Positions 25,101-36,206 of a stretch of DNA of 64,000 nt are shown in pieces (position 1 is the stretch's first letter; each line of letters opens with the position of its first letter). The stretch spans positions 186,001-250,000 of the forward strand of contig WAID01000002.1 of assembly GCA_016584495.1 (NCBI GenBank). The letters are read 5' to 3'. The translations under genes were made by a program, and so were the position numbers. The notes below the pieces were generated by a model. That model was not told the origin of the DNA and searched no databases. It saw nothing but the letters and a program-made list of their open reading frames with translations. The DNA is from Celoporthe dispersa (taxonomy: Eukaryota > Ascomycota > Sordariomycetes > Diaporthales > Cryphonectriaceae).

Positions 25101-28100
25101 GATCGTTCAGCTTCTGACCATCCTTTTTTTTTTCCTTTCCTCCCTCTTTTTCTTTCCTCCCACCTCTTCCCATTGGCATGCCAGCACACCTGACCTGACG
25201 AAAAGGATATGTCATGGAGACATTGGAGCACGATTGGAAGATAATAACGAGAGATAGAGAGAAGAAGAAAAAAGTGAGCGCGGGTACAGGTTACACGACC
25301 TTCGCGACTCCTCCGCCTCAGCCCTACCAGCGACAGGCGGTGGACATTACACAGCGTCGGCATTTTTACCGTTCTCACAAGTTGACGTGATCACCCAAAA
25401 CTTGTTCCCAACGGTCTCTCGACATCCATCTACCTGCCCCGGTTCCTCTCCCGCCTGTGCAAGATTACGCTGATGCTAATGATGAATCGGCTCGGCTCCG
25501 CTATCAGTAAGCCCAGCCCAGTCCAGCCCACCCTCCTCCTCCTCCTCCTCCTCCTCCTCGTGCTCCTCCTCTTTTCTCCCCCGCGAGTCTTCTCTGTTCA
25601 TCTCTCACCAGCCCAAGTCGAATAGGTGTTGTGGCACTTTTGCTTACTCCCTGCTCTGCTGCCTAGGATCTCGGGATGGGAACCCGGTGTCCGAGAAAAC
25701 CATCTTGAACATTACCGGGAGTCTCGGGACGGGCTGAGAAGTGCAAGGCAGCATGCATCTTGGGAAAAGAAAAAAAAAATAATAGGACGATGTCTCATCA
25801 TCTATGGGGCCAGATGATGATAATCATGATGCACAACTTCGGACAAGCGGTCCCGATCATCCAAAGCCCCGGAGGGTGTGGGGGGGGAGGGGGGAGGTTG
25901 TTCCTTGCGATTGATCTCCTCGGCGAGGGCATCTGATTCTTCGCAGCTGAGTCAGCCCTCTTGTTTCTGATGATGTGGTCTCGTAGCATCACAGCCTCAC
26001 CGCTGTGTCAACACCGGCAATTCGGCCAGTGCCTTGCATCTCGGCACAGGCTATACGGGAGAGCAGAGGGGCGATTACTACAAACCCCTACGACCCCAGG
26101 GCAGATGACCTGCATCGTACAGCCTGGCAGGCGTGTGCCCGTGCATGTCTACCTGGGAGGGCCAGCTGCGAACTAACAGCACGACAGTGCTATGCCTGCT
26201 GCCGATCCTGAGTTTTGTCAGCTCGCATGACTGCAGCCGGCCTGAGCTCCAGTCCCCCCTCCTTTTTTTTCTTTTCTTTCTCCCTTCCTCCCCTTCGATC
26301 ACCGATGTCTCACTATCTTTCGGCGTACGCATTCCCCAAGGAAGCGAGATGGCGTTATCTATGATCCGCCTCTGGTCGGGTTCGTCTTCGCACCACTCAG
26401 AGGGGGGAAGACGGACGACTGCAGCGTATGGTCCCAGTCCACGCAGGCCCCAGAGAATCCGACCAGGTCCGAGCCAGTAAGGTTAAGCCCTTTCCTGTAA
26501 ACACTTCGGTCACCGGATCCTGCGATCCCTTTTTTTTTTCTCTCTCGGCCGGCGCGGTGGAGAAAAAGCGGCTCTCGGTTGCACAAGTATATAGAGGTGT
26601 GTGTGTCTCGATGAAACAGGATCACGTGGGATGGGTCGCCCAGCTGGTTCCTGAGAAGGGGTAAATTCTCCGTGTGCATGTTTCGAGAAGGCGGTTCGGT
26701 TTCGAACTCGGCTCTCTCTCTCCCTCTGACCAAGGGAGGGTCGGGGGGAGGGGGGGAGGCGCCTCTCGTAGGGCTGAAGTAGGAGAGAGACCCTCGTGCT
26801 CACCTGGCGACAGCCGTTGGCCCAAATCCGGGGAATGTGACTTGTCACTTTACGGAGACGACGCGCGGCGGAGAGTAGCGTGCGGGCGATATACCTGAGG
26901 GCCAGGCGAGGTAAGGCAAGAGCATGCGAGGCGACAGCGTTTTCCTTTGCCGCGCATGCACGACATGGCACTGCGCCCCCCCCCCCCTTTCTCCCCGTGG
27001 GGTCCAAGTATGACGGGACTCCATGTGGTCCTGCGGTTTCCCCCTTTGGTTCTGCTGGCCTGGAGATCTAAGGCCCCCAAGGCCAGGCCTCTGGGCCGTC
27101 GTGTAGCTATTTTCTAATATGCATGCGATTCTAGTCCGCGAGGTAGGTTGGTCGGAAGTGGGAGGAGGAGGAAGGCCAGCCCCATCCTCCTCGCTCTTCC
27201 TGCGGGCAGGTGCGGATCTTCTTTTCCTCCAGGAGCCCGAGCCTCGCCTAGGCCCACGAGGCTTGTCTGGTGAGACGAGCCTGTTGACGTGGCTGATCGC
27301 ACTGCGGATGTGCATGGGCCGCTGGTAGCTTCTACTTTGTGTGTCCTTGCTACGCTGCGCGCTAGTCCTCCTGTCTCTGTCTACTGTCTCTGTGTGTCGC
27401 GCGGCTTGCGCCTCTCTCAACCTTTTTTCTTCTTCTTTTCTCTCTTTCTTTTTAATTCCGGCAGCCTGGCCGGGTCTGGTCTTGTTGCCGAGATGGATGA
27501 ATGGCTGGTGCTGACCTGAGATTATCTCCTCCTCTTGGAGGAATCCGCCGTCATGATGTTTGTTTCGGGAGCAGAGAGGCAAGTCACACTTTTACAGTGG
27601 TCTTATGATAACAGGAGGATGTAATCACTGGTCACTCACTGCTGGTGCTTCGGCTGTGAGCTTGAGGATAGCAGAGGTAGAGTCCTCGGCCTTTTCGACG
27701 CCAAGATGTACGGAGGCGTGTAAGTCTTGAGGTTCCCAACACGGAGTCGCCCATGTACGTATTTGTGTATTGATGCATAACCTATGTGCAATTTTGAGAG
27801 GAATGAGAGCTGTAAACATGTGCGCCTAGTAGTTAGTTGGGACATAGCAAAAGACCTCGATGCACAATAGATGGGGCCTACCCACGCTCCTGACCAAGTA
27901 CCCGACCGCAGTCTGAACCAAGGGTCTCCATCATCTCATCCGCCTGGGTCTATATGCTTGGGAACAAAAGAATTTGTGTCTGGATTCTGGTTACGCGTAG
28001 GAAATGATGGTCCGAGGGCCATCCTTCTTCCTCTTCTCCGCGCTGTGGGGGAAAGCCTGGTTGTGTTTCCTTTACGCATAGACAGTTCTTAGGGTGAAGG

Positions 28101-29125
28101 CGGAAGAAATGAAGAGAGTGGGGAAAAAATGAAGAAGGAGAAGAAGAAAAAAGGAGTGGGTGGGATCTGCATACTCTGCCTTCTGCTGCTGCTTGACGGG
28201 CCATACAATGTTTATGCAAACAAGACAGCGATTTGCCTGCGATATTATGAAAGCCTTTCGTCACATACCTCAATGAAAGGCCCATGGCGATCCCACAATG
28301 ACCAGTCTGCGCAGTCGTGATCTTTCTGGTCGTCTTGAACGCCTGGCGGGTCCAGGCCATCTAGGACGAGCGCCGATGATACGTTGCTTGTTGCTTAGGA
28401 AACAGCGGAGCTGGCCGCTCGTCGGTATAGCCTCCAGGCGTGAAGTGACCGCAGCTCTGAGGATCACAGGCGTTAAGAGGAAGCAGCAAGATGCGAGCCC
28501 AGCCACCAGAGCAGCACCAGCACATGCGGGTTTCGGGCACACCCCCATAGAAGCAACTCGCGTCCAACATCGGCGTTACAGGCCGTGCTCTCGTTCGGGC
28601 TCGAGGGCCTGCTGGACGGTCGTACTGGATGACCGCTGGGAATGAGCCGCTTTATAGTGTGCTTCGGATTCGTCTGGTGACAGGTACCTTTGATTGATCC
28701 AGTGTGCTTTCCCGATATCTCACAATGGATACCCAAGCAGGCGCGGAGGCGTAAACGTGCGGCTGCTGGAGGCTGGGAGAAGAACGATCTCCCGGGTGAC
28801 ATTTTCTGGGTATACGAGGAGGGAACAGCTGGAACAGAGATCCCTTTGCGAGGGGTGGGGGTATGGGACAGCCGTCTGCTCTGGGTCGACTTGAGCCATC
28901 ACGGGCCTATGTTGAGACAATTTGAATACATTCCTCTGGACTGATCTTTTTTTTTTTTTTTGAAGGGCCACAACATGTGAATCTGAACCCGTCGTAGACC
29001 TGATCGAGATTGCTTGTTCCGGCGTGGAAACCTCTTTATTTGCCCTCACGTCCGTCCTGTCTATCAATGTACAGCTGGCCTCGACGGTCCGGCCTCGGTG
29101 CTCCCCGATCCGCACCCACCATCGT
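22200..29125. other. Intergenic, no supportable gene
   Basis: The start is the 3' flank of the vib-1-like gene and the end is the 3' flank of the minus-strand ATP synthase gene. In between are C/T-rich and G-rich stretches with many homopolymers and a CCT/CTC repeat at 25531-25559. The longest frame (26845-27582, minus) has Arg/Pro/Ser-rich arbitrary composition. No conserved domain was recognised. Confidence 0.45.
25531..25559. repeat. CCT trinucleotide repeat
   Basis: About nine CCT units in a pyrimidine-rich region, with another CTCCTCCTC just downstream. Confidence 0.85.
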
Positions 29126-29580
29126 CTAGTGTTTTGTCTTTGCCTTTTCATCCGCCTCCGCCTGTTCCATAAACTTCCTGTGACATGGTCAGCCGCTGCC
29201 CCTGAGGATGTCGTCTGCCAACGGAGGAAGGGAGGGTCCAGCAGTACTTGATGAAGTCGGCCTCGTCGGAGCTCGCTGCGTTGATCGGGGGAGTCTGGGT
29301 AGTCTTCTTGTCGCCACCGCGCAGGGCGAGGGTGGTGCCGCCGAACAGGGCTCCCAGGACACCCATAGCCAGCTACATCCGAAGAAAGAAGAAAAAGGCC
29401 CATCGAGAGTCAGTATCAAAACGGGTCGTCATCGTCAGTGAGGGGAGGAGGGGAGGCCCCGGAGAAGAGGCCTTCTTGTCGCAGCCGCGGGTTTCGCGGG
29501 CGAATCGGGCTGGGGACACAGGGAGAACTAACGTAGTGGGAGCCGACTCTGGCGCCGAAGACGCTGTAGTATTGGACCAT
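29126..29580 (-). CDS. ATP19: Mitochondrial F1F0 ATP synthase subunit k
   Basis: Three exons, 29580-29533, 29372-29248 and 29177-29126, encode 74 residues. Donors are GTTAGT (29532) and GTACTG (29247). Acceptors are GATGTAG (29373) and GTCACAG (29178). Both junctions keep frame and give the family pattern: an N-terminal VQYYSVFGARVGSHY, a single membrane segment (LAMGVLGALFGGTTLAL), the TPPINA-SSDEADFIKKF signature and a short charged tail. The family is a small inner-membrane subunit of the Fo sector, linked in yeast to the dimeric enzyme. The gene is easily missed because no exon exceeds 125 bases. It is divergently paired with the MTP18-like gene, 567 bases from start to start. All exons are intact. 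Confidence 0.9.
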
Positions 29581-30147
29581 CTTGACAAATTGATCTGGGC
29601 CGGCTTTCAAGGAGAGTCGGTCGGGCTGTGGAGGGTTGATGCGAGAGGAGGGGGGGCGGTGGGTTCAAGAGAGTGCTTCTGGGAGGGAAAACGACGCAAG
29701 ACGTCTCAATTGACAAGCTCCCCTGCAGCTGCTGAATTTGCTGGTGCCTCAGGCCGTACCCGCCCGGGTGCTTGCTGCCGCCTACTACGGACGTACAGCA
29801 GTGTATGTAAGCCTGGGCGGGGGTGTCGGAATTAACCGCAACGGACGGCGCACCAGTCTTGCCAGTGGGGCCCTTCTCCTGCAAATCCACAGCAAGCAGG
29901 TCCAGTCCAGCCTTTTGGTCCCCACCGGCTCTTAACCTCTGTGGTCATCTTTTCGATTTCGCGATACGACGTCATCAGCCATCGATCCATTCTCGAGGTT
30001 TCGCAACGCCTCGCGCATGCCATCCGATAGCCAGCGAGGAGCACGAAGTCTTCCCAGAATCCACAGCCCGCAGCGCCCTGCCTGGTCTGCTCCGTACAGT
30101 CATCATCCACCAGCCTCCCCAGACCTCCCTCCTCTCTGCCGCTCAGG
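29581..30147. promoter_or_regulatory. Divergent promoter between two mitochondrial genes
   Basis: 567 bases separate the start codons of the subunit k gene (minus) and the MTP18-type gene (plus). I see no third gene here, so both promoters and leaders must share this interval. No specific factor site was identified. Confidence 0.55.
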
Positions 30148-31250
30148 ATGTGGTGGGGAAAGAGCTCGGACGACAAAGATCCCAAGGCCTCGCCGCCGCC
30201 GCCGCCCCCCGTCAAGGAGACGTCAGCCGCCGCCGCAGCCAGTGCAGCAGATGCGCAGAGGTATGACAAGTCGTCAGCGCCCAGGAGAGATGCCTCAACC
30301 CCCTTCGACCCGAGACTGCCAGACCGAGAGAAGCTGCCCCCGGCGCTGCAGAGGATTGTCGAGAAGTCGGACAGGGAAGAAAAACTTCTTCGACGAGCTG
30401 GTCGACGGATAGTATGTTCCGTTTCGCGCCGCTGCGATCATCAATCTCTTTCCTCCCCCTCTCATCCCAAAGGGCCCCGCGATGGCCTCCCTGCTGCCGG
30501 TCATACCGGGCGCCGAAGCCATACCGCGCTGTCGCTGGTTCACCCAATGCTGACCCTGTGCATTTCCTGGACAGCGCCCCCGAGTCCACCGAGTCCAACG
30601 TTCGTTTTGCCGCCTATGCCGCCCGCGTCCGCACCATCCTCCTCTCTGCGCATCGCTACGTGGCCTATACGTCCGACATAGGCGAGTCCTTCCGGCCGGT
30701 CGCCCATCCCTGGCTAGTACGCGGCGCATACGGCGTATCATGGGCCTACATCCTCGGCGACGTCTCCTACGAGGGGTACAAGGCCTACCTGCACAACCAG
30801 CGCGTCCTCAACCCCCAGCTGCAGCTTTCCGACCACCAGCAGAGGCTCACGGGCCTCGAGCCTGCCGCCGAGGTCCCCCCGGGCGTCCAGCCGGGCAGCG
30901 TGCCGCCGCTGGAGAGCTGGAAGACGGTCATGGCGCAGAGGGCCATCTTCCAGTCGGTGGCAAGCATGGGCCTGCCGGCCTTCACCATTCACAGCGTCGT
31001 GAGGTACAGCGGGAGGGCGATGAAGGATGTTAAGAACAAGACCATACGGACGTGGGGGCCCATCGGGCTGGGCCTCGCTGTTGTACCGTTCCTGCCCACG
31101 CTCTTCGATGAGCCCGTGGAGAGCGCGACCGAGTGGATCTTCCACAAGGGATTCCAGGCGTTTGGTGGAGAGTCTTATGTCGGCGATGCACCTACCACAG
31201 GCAGAGAGAAGGCCATGGTCAAGAAGCCACACAAGGAGAAGGAGTTGTGA
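30148..31250 (+). CDS. MTP18/MTFP1-type mitochondrial fission process protein
   Basis: Two exons, 30148-30411 and 30575-31250. The donor is GTATGT at 30412, the branch site is TGCTGAC, and the acceptor is GGACAG ending 30574. With one base corrected the protein is 312 residues. The N-terminus (MWWGKSS, then Pro/Ala-rich) is followed by the family core: ESNVRFAAYAARVRT, AHRYVAYTSDIGESFRP, VSWAYILGDVSYEGYKAY, MAQRAIFQSVASMGLPAFTIHS and KNKTIRTWGPIGLGLAVVPF, which are the MTP18 membrane segments. The human homologue MTFP1 sits in the inner mitochondrial membrane and affects fission and inner-membrane integrity. An extra A in the run 30380-30384 breaks exon 1. With four A's the frame reads NFFDELVDGYAPESTESN across the intron. 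The stop is tail-to-tail with the AN1 gene. Confidence 0.85.
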
Positions 31251-31581
31251 GAAAGCCAGGTACATACCCTCCGGCTCTTGTACATGATGGCCTCGGTGGG
31301 CCAGCCAGAACATACCACACTCCTCTGGCGTTTGGTGCGGAACATATCTTTCTCTCGGCTCCAGAACAGCAGCCTGTTCACAAGCCCTTCTGCGTCTCGG
31401 ATATGGAAATAATGGAATTCCTCTCTCTCTGCGTACCTATATATCAACGCTCTCGCAGGGGTATCTCTGGTGATGACCCTATGTGTCCACCGGCCCCCCT
31501 CCCCTCCCCCCTTTCCAAACGCCAGAACTCCCAAAGGTGACGACGCTATGCAAGATCTTTAGCTCGATGTAGGACTTTTAC
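31251..31581. other. Convergent 3' interval
   Basis: 331 bases between the stops of the MTP18-like gene (plus) and the AN1 gene (minus). It must hold both 3' ends. No gene was seen. Confidence 0.6.
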
Positions 31582-32535
31582 TCATGCTTCGATTAAATCA
31601 GGGGTAGAAGGGCCGACACCCCTCAGGAGCACAATCGTATTGCCCGAGGTCAGGGCGCTCCCGACCTTCTCGCTGAATTCCAACACCCTCCCGCCCTCCA
31701 CGTGGAAGACCCTCAGCTTGTCCTCCTCCTTGTCCGACTGATTATTTATGTTCTCGATCTGCAGGCTCTTGGCCGCGGCATCCAGCACCCTGCCGACGAC
31801 CCAGTCCCTCGAGTAGAAGAACTTGCCCTTGGGCACCTTGGCCGTCGTCGTCGCGGCCTCGGCCTCCACGTACAGATACACCCTCTTCTCGGCCGCCAGC
31901 TTGTCGTCCCCCCGGGCGCTCTTCTTCAGGTCGCTCACGGCGACGATGCGCTGCGACGCAGACGTGGGCTTCGCCTTGGGGAGCGCCCGCCCCGCGGCGG
32001 CAGCGGCCTTCTCCCGGTTCGTCCTGGTCCACGCCTTGAAGTTGCTAAACGCCGTGTTGAACGCCCTGTTCACCGCCGCTGCGGGCCGCGCGCCCAGGGG
32101 CTCGAGGTCCTTGCAGCCGTGGTCGTCCTCGAACCGGTGCTTGAGGCAGTAGTCGCGGTTGCACCGGTCGCAGTGTACGCCCTGCACAAGGCTCGTGCCG
32201 ATGCGCGTCCTGCAGTCGGGCGAGGCGCAGTCCTTCTCGGCTACCAGGCTGCGCATCTGCTTGTCGGCGCCATAGCTTGGCTTGGCGAGCTGGGCCTGCC
32301 GCCTGCGCTCGGCCCAGGCGCCCGCGTTGGCGCACCGGTGGGCGGACTCGGTCCGGTGGTCGAGGCAGAAGGTCTTGTTGCAGGACTGGCAGAGGAAAGG
32401 GAGGAAGTCGAGGAGGTTGCAGTAGTCGGCCTCGCAGTGGCTGCCGACGAGGGTGGCGTCGTACTGAGAGCGGTCGGCGAGCTGGGTCATGTTGACGTAG
32501 GAGGTCTCCTCTGGGGGTGGTGTGTTGGAGGCCAT
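31582..32535 (-). CDS. AN1-type zinc finger protein with C-terminal UBL-like region (Cuz1/ZFAND1-like)
   Basis: Single intact exon, 317 residues. Two AN1 zinc fingers lie at about residues 32-69 and 104-142, each with the C-x2-C-x4-C-x2-H-x5-H-x-C core (CQSCNKTFCLDHRTESAHRC in the first; CDRCNRDYCLKHRFEDDHGC in the second). The C-terminal part (about 220-317; VYLYVEAEA, GKFFYSRDWVVGRVLDAAAK, LRVFHVEGG) has the strand pattern of a ubiquitin-like fold. Yeast Cuz1 and human ZFAND1 have this architecture, bind Cdc48/p97 and the proteasome, and help under arsenite stress. This gene probably plays the same protein-quality-control role. It is head-to-head with RAD4 (668 bases between starts). Confidence 0.88.
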   Translation of the reverse strand: MASNTPPPEETSYVNMTQLADRSQYDATLVGSHCEADYCNLLDFLPFLCQSCNKTFCLDHRTESAHRCANAGAWAERRRQAQLAKPSYGADKQMRSLVAEKDCASPDCRTRIGTSLVQGVHCDRCNRDYCLKHRFEDDHGCKDLEPLGARPAAAVNRAFNTAFSNFKAWTRTNREKAAAAAGRALPKAKPTSASQRIVAVSDLKKSARGDDKLAAEKRVYLYVEAEAATTTAKVPKGKFFYSRDWVVGRVLDAAAKSLQIENINNQSDKEEDKLRVFHVEGGRVLEFSEKVGSALTSGNTIVLLRGVGPSTPDLIEA

Positions 32536-33203
32536 CTTTGGGACGTTCTCTCCGCCGGGGGGGGGGGGGGACGAGGGCGGGACGATATATAGGGAGGGAG
32601 GAAGGCAGATGCGCGCTACGTAAGTCAGGTACGTGGATTAGCAATGTGGTCGCTGAAGGCGGCAAAGTGTACGGCCGAGGCTGAGGCTGAAAGAGAGTGG
32701 GAGAGCGGAGGTGTCGAGGAGGAGAGGCAAGGCTGCTGACCAACACGCAAGGTGAGAGACCCCTATGAGAGCTCCCTGGAAGCGCCTAGAAGGTGGGGAG
32801 TCTTTAGCGGGGATAGCCCCTGTCGCCCTCTGGATGCGAGGCTGAGACGTGCAACTCCACGCTGAGGAAGGGTGCAGGAGGCAGGACTGTAGACCAGAAA
32901 GGCTCTTGACATGTCAGTCCTTACTTCATCATACATAGATTCTAGATGACGACTCTACTTTGTAAAGAAGCCCTGATCAACAGTGAAGATGGGAAATATG
33001 ACTGTGTATACTAGAACCCTAACCCTGGTGTGGGAGAAGCCTTAAAGTGCTCACGTGCTCGCGTGTCTTTCGGAACGCGCTGCTTTCCGCCTGGGAATCT
33101 ATGACGTGCTCCTATCCCACACCAGTCCACGCACGAGTAGCACGATGGTGAAACGTCTCTAAGCACCATGTCCTTTCCTGCCTAGTCTTTCCGGTTCACC
33201 ACG
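32536..33203. promoter_or_regulatory. Divergent promoter of AN1 and RAD4 genes
   Basis: 668 bases between two divergent start codons, with a C/G run near 32560-32570 and a short CCCTAACCCT stretch (33016-33026). No further gene was seen. Confidence 0.5.
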
Positions 33204-36200
33204 ATGCCACCTCATGTCCCTCGGAAGAGGCTACGAGAGGAGTCCCCGGACAGGTCCGAAGTCATCTCCAAGAAGAAGAAGAGCAAGGCACCTGCAGTGG
33301 CGCCGCCGAGGAAAGCGACCCTCTTTGACGACCTCGACGCGGCTGCCTCGCCCAAGACAAAGGGCAAGGCACGCCGGAAGCTGGTGGAGAGCAGCGATGA
33401 CAGCAGTTCTCTGACGTCTCTGTCAGATGCCGATTTCGAGGATGTACCAGCTGCGAGATCCACAGGGCGACCACCAAAGGCCAAGGAGGAGGAGAACCAG
33501 GCCGATGAGGATGAGGAGGATGAGGACATCGAGTTCGAGGATGTCTCTTATTCGGCGACGCTCGCGCCCCAACAGGCGGCGGGCTTGAAGGACGGGGCGC
33601 TCGAGCTGACACTGTCTCATATCCCGACTGCCTCCTACACGGACTTTGGCGGGAAGCGAGGTCCTTCGAAGAATGAACGGCGGATCCGCACTGCGACGCA
33701 CTGCATGCATGTCCAGTTCCTAATGTGGCACAACGCTCTTCGGAACACTTGGCTCTGCGACCCGACTGTGCAGGGTATCATGCTATCACATCTGCCGCCG
33801 GGCATGTGGGATGAGATTGAGCGGTTTAGACGAAACAGCGGGCTTCAGGCCTCCGGAGATACCCTAAAGGAAGTGGCCAAGGGAGGGTCCAAGGACAAGA
33901 CGAAAGGGAAGAGCAAGACTGCTACGCCCGCCAAGTCAGCGAGGAGAGACTGGGGCGACGCGGCGGAGAGGCTCGAGAGGGGCGCCGTCGACTTGAGCTT
34001 TGGTGATCCGCTCTTTCGCCTGCTCAAAGCCCTCTCGAATTGGTGGCGGAAGAGATTCCGCATCACGGCCCCCGGCGTCCGCAAGATCGGCTATATGCAG
34101 ACTAGGCGTAGCACAAACCTGATCAAGGGCTACAGGGCGGGCGGCACCAATCCTAAGCGATACGGCGAGCGCATATCGAGTCTTGGGTGGTTCCAGCTGC
34201 GCGCGCAAGAGTGCGCTGGGAGTCGTGATGTTGGCGCCCAGCTGTTCACTGCCCTCCTCAGAGCAATCGGCCTGGAGGCGCGGATGGTCGCGAGCCTGCA
34301 GCCAGTCGGCTTTGGGTTCAACAAGCTCGAGGATGCCGAGCCAGAGAAGCAGGACGAAGACAGCGAGGTCGAGACGCCAGTCCAGACGAACGGCCGTGCC
34401 GGACCCGCGAAGGGGAAAGTCAACAGGCCGCTTCGCCAGAAGGGCCGGGTGACCCTCAAGGATGACTCTGGCGACCCACAAGATGATGACCTTGACCTGT
34501 CGGAAAGCGACGATGACTCCATTATCGAGATCCCACCACTTAAACCACCCAAGAACACGAAGACGGCGGCTAGAGTGGACAAGGACCTGGAGTACCCTCA
34601 CTACTGGGCCGAGGTGCTCTCACCCGCCACGCACAAGTATGTGCCGGTGGACGCCATTGTCAAAAATGTGATCGGCACAAACAGGGAGCTTACCGAGTCT
34701 CTTGAGCCACGAGGGGCCAAGGCTGATAAGGCCAAGCAGGTCATGGCCTATGTCGTAGGCTTCTCGGACGATGGTACGGCCAAGGACGTTACAGTGAGAT
34801 ATCTCAAGCACCAGGTCTTTCCGGGAAGGGCAAAGGGCATGCGGCTGCCCGTTGAGAGGATACCGGTGTATAACAAGAACGGCAAGGTCAAGCGATATGA
34901 CCAGTCCGACTGGTTCAAGTCGGTCGTCCGCGGCTACGCTAGAGGCGGCGAGAGGCACCCCCTCACGGACATTGATTGGGATGAAGAGCTTACTGATCTC
35001 AAGGCCGCGCAGCCGCAGAAGAAGGAGGTGAAGGAGGGCGAAGAGACCCTCCAGTACTACAAGCAGTCTAAAGAATTTGTCCTGGCGCGTCATCTGAAGC
35101 GCGAGGAGGCCCTTTGCCCGCCGCAAAGCCAGTGCGGGTTTTCAAGAACAAGGGCAAGAAGGGCAGAGGTGAAGAGGAGCCCGTGTATCTCCGCAAGGAC
35201 GTCGTGCAGGTCAAGAGCGAGGAGACCTGGCACAAGCAAGGGCGCGCGCCCCTGCCCGGCGTCGAGCCGCTCAAGATGGCACCGTACAGGGTCGCGACGA
35301 CGAACAGGCGAAGGGAGCTGGCGGAGGCGGAGGCTCTCGCCGGGCACAAGGTCCTGCAGCCTCTCTACAGCTACGACCAGACGGACTGGATCATCCCGCC
35401 GCCCATCGAAAATGGTGTGATCCCAAAGAACCAGTACGGCAATATTGACCTCTTCGCCGAACACATGCTGCCCGAGGGAGCCGCGCACGTTTCCCTACCG
35501 GGGCGCAGTCCGTGTGTGCAAGCGGCTGGAGATCGACTTTGCCGAAGCAGTCGTCGACTTCGAGTTTGGGCACCGCATGGCCGTGCCCGTCATCCACGGG
35601 GTCGTCATACCTGAGGAGCACTACGACAGCGTCATGGAGGAGCTGGCCAAGGACGAGGCCGAGAAGAAGCGCAAGGAGGACGAGAAGCGGAGGAAGGTCG
35701 TCCTCACCACGTGGAAGAGATTCCTCATGGGCCTGCGGATCCGAGAAAGGATCCGGCGAGAGTACGGAGATGCCGATGGCTCCTACAACGTCTTCGGCCA
35801 CAGCCGAGACCAGCCTGAGGCACAGACCGAAGAACCCAACGATGATGATATGGCAGGCGGGTTCCTGCCCGAGGGCTTCGAGGAGCAGGACGAAGGAGAT
35901 CATAGTGCGGCGAAGAGCTCCAGCATCTTCTTCCTGGCCAACGACGACGAGGACGAAGATGATGCGGACGATGGACATCTCATCGTGGATCACGGCGAGG
36001 CTAGCGTGCCGGCGTCTTCGACACTTCCAACACCAATGTCGGGCAGGAGCTCGGGGCCAAGCGCGACTCATGATGAGCAAGAGAAGCCCTCGAGGCGGCA
36101 GGGTACTCGGAGGAGAGCTACACGGCTATCTTCTGACGAGGAAGACCCGGGCCAGGACGGAGGTGAGAGCGAGGATATTGATTCTGACGATGAGTATGAG

Positions 36201-36206
36201 GAATGA
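33204..36206 (+). CDS. RAD4: DNA repair protein Rad4 (XPC homologue)
   Basis: One exon of 3003 bases, 1000 residues after two compensating corrections. XPC/Rad4 with Rad23 recognises helix-distorting lesions and starts global-genome nucleotide excision repair in the nucleus. The N-terminus is basic and acidic. The transglutaminase-like region follows (THCMHVQFLMWHNALRN near residue 170, FTALLRAIGLEARMVASLQP, YPHYWAEVLSPATHKYVPVD), then the beta-hairpin domains (WFKSVVRGYARGGERHPLTD; EEPVYLRKDVVQVKSEETWH; TDWIIPPPIENGVIPKNQYG; RLEIDFAEAVVDFEFG). The C-terminus is acidic and charged. A base is missing at about 35110-35119 (CCCTTTGCCC), and one T is extra in the TTT at 35490-35492. Between them about 375 bases are read in another frame that still matches Rad4, so translating the frame directly from the ATG gives a false stop at 35420. 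Confidence 0.92.

Noticed and set aside
26845..27582. 245-residue open frame on the minus strand
   Set aside because: Arg/Pro/Ser-rich arbitrary composition, no recognisable domain, other frames equally open.
33014..33026. AACCCTAACCCT stretch resembling telomere repeat
   Set aside because: Only about two units, internal, between two ordinary divergent genes; too short to call a telomere relic.
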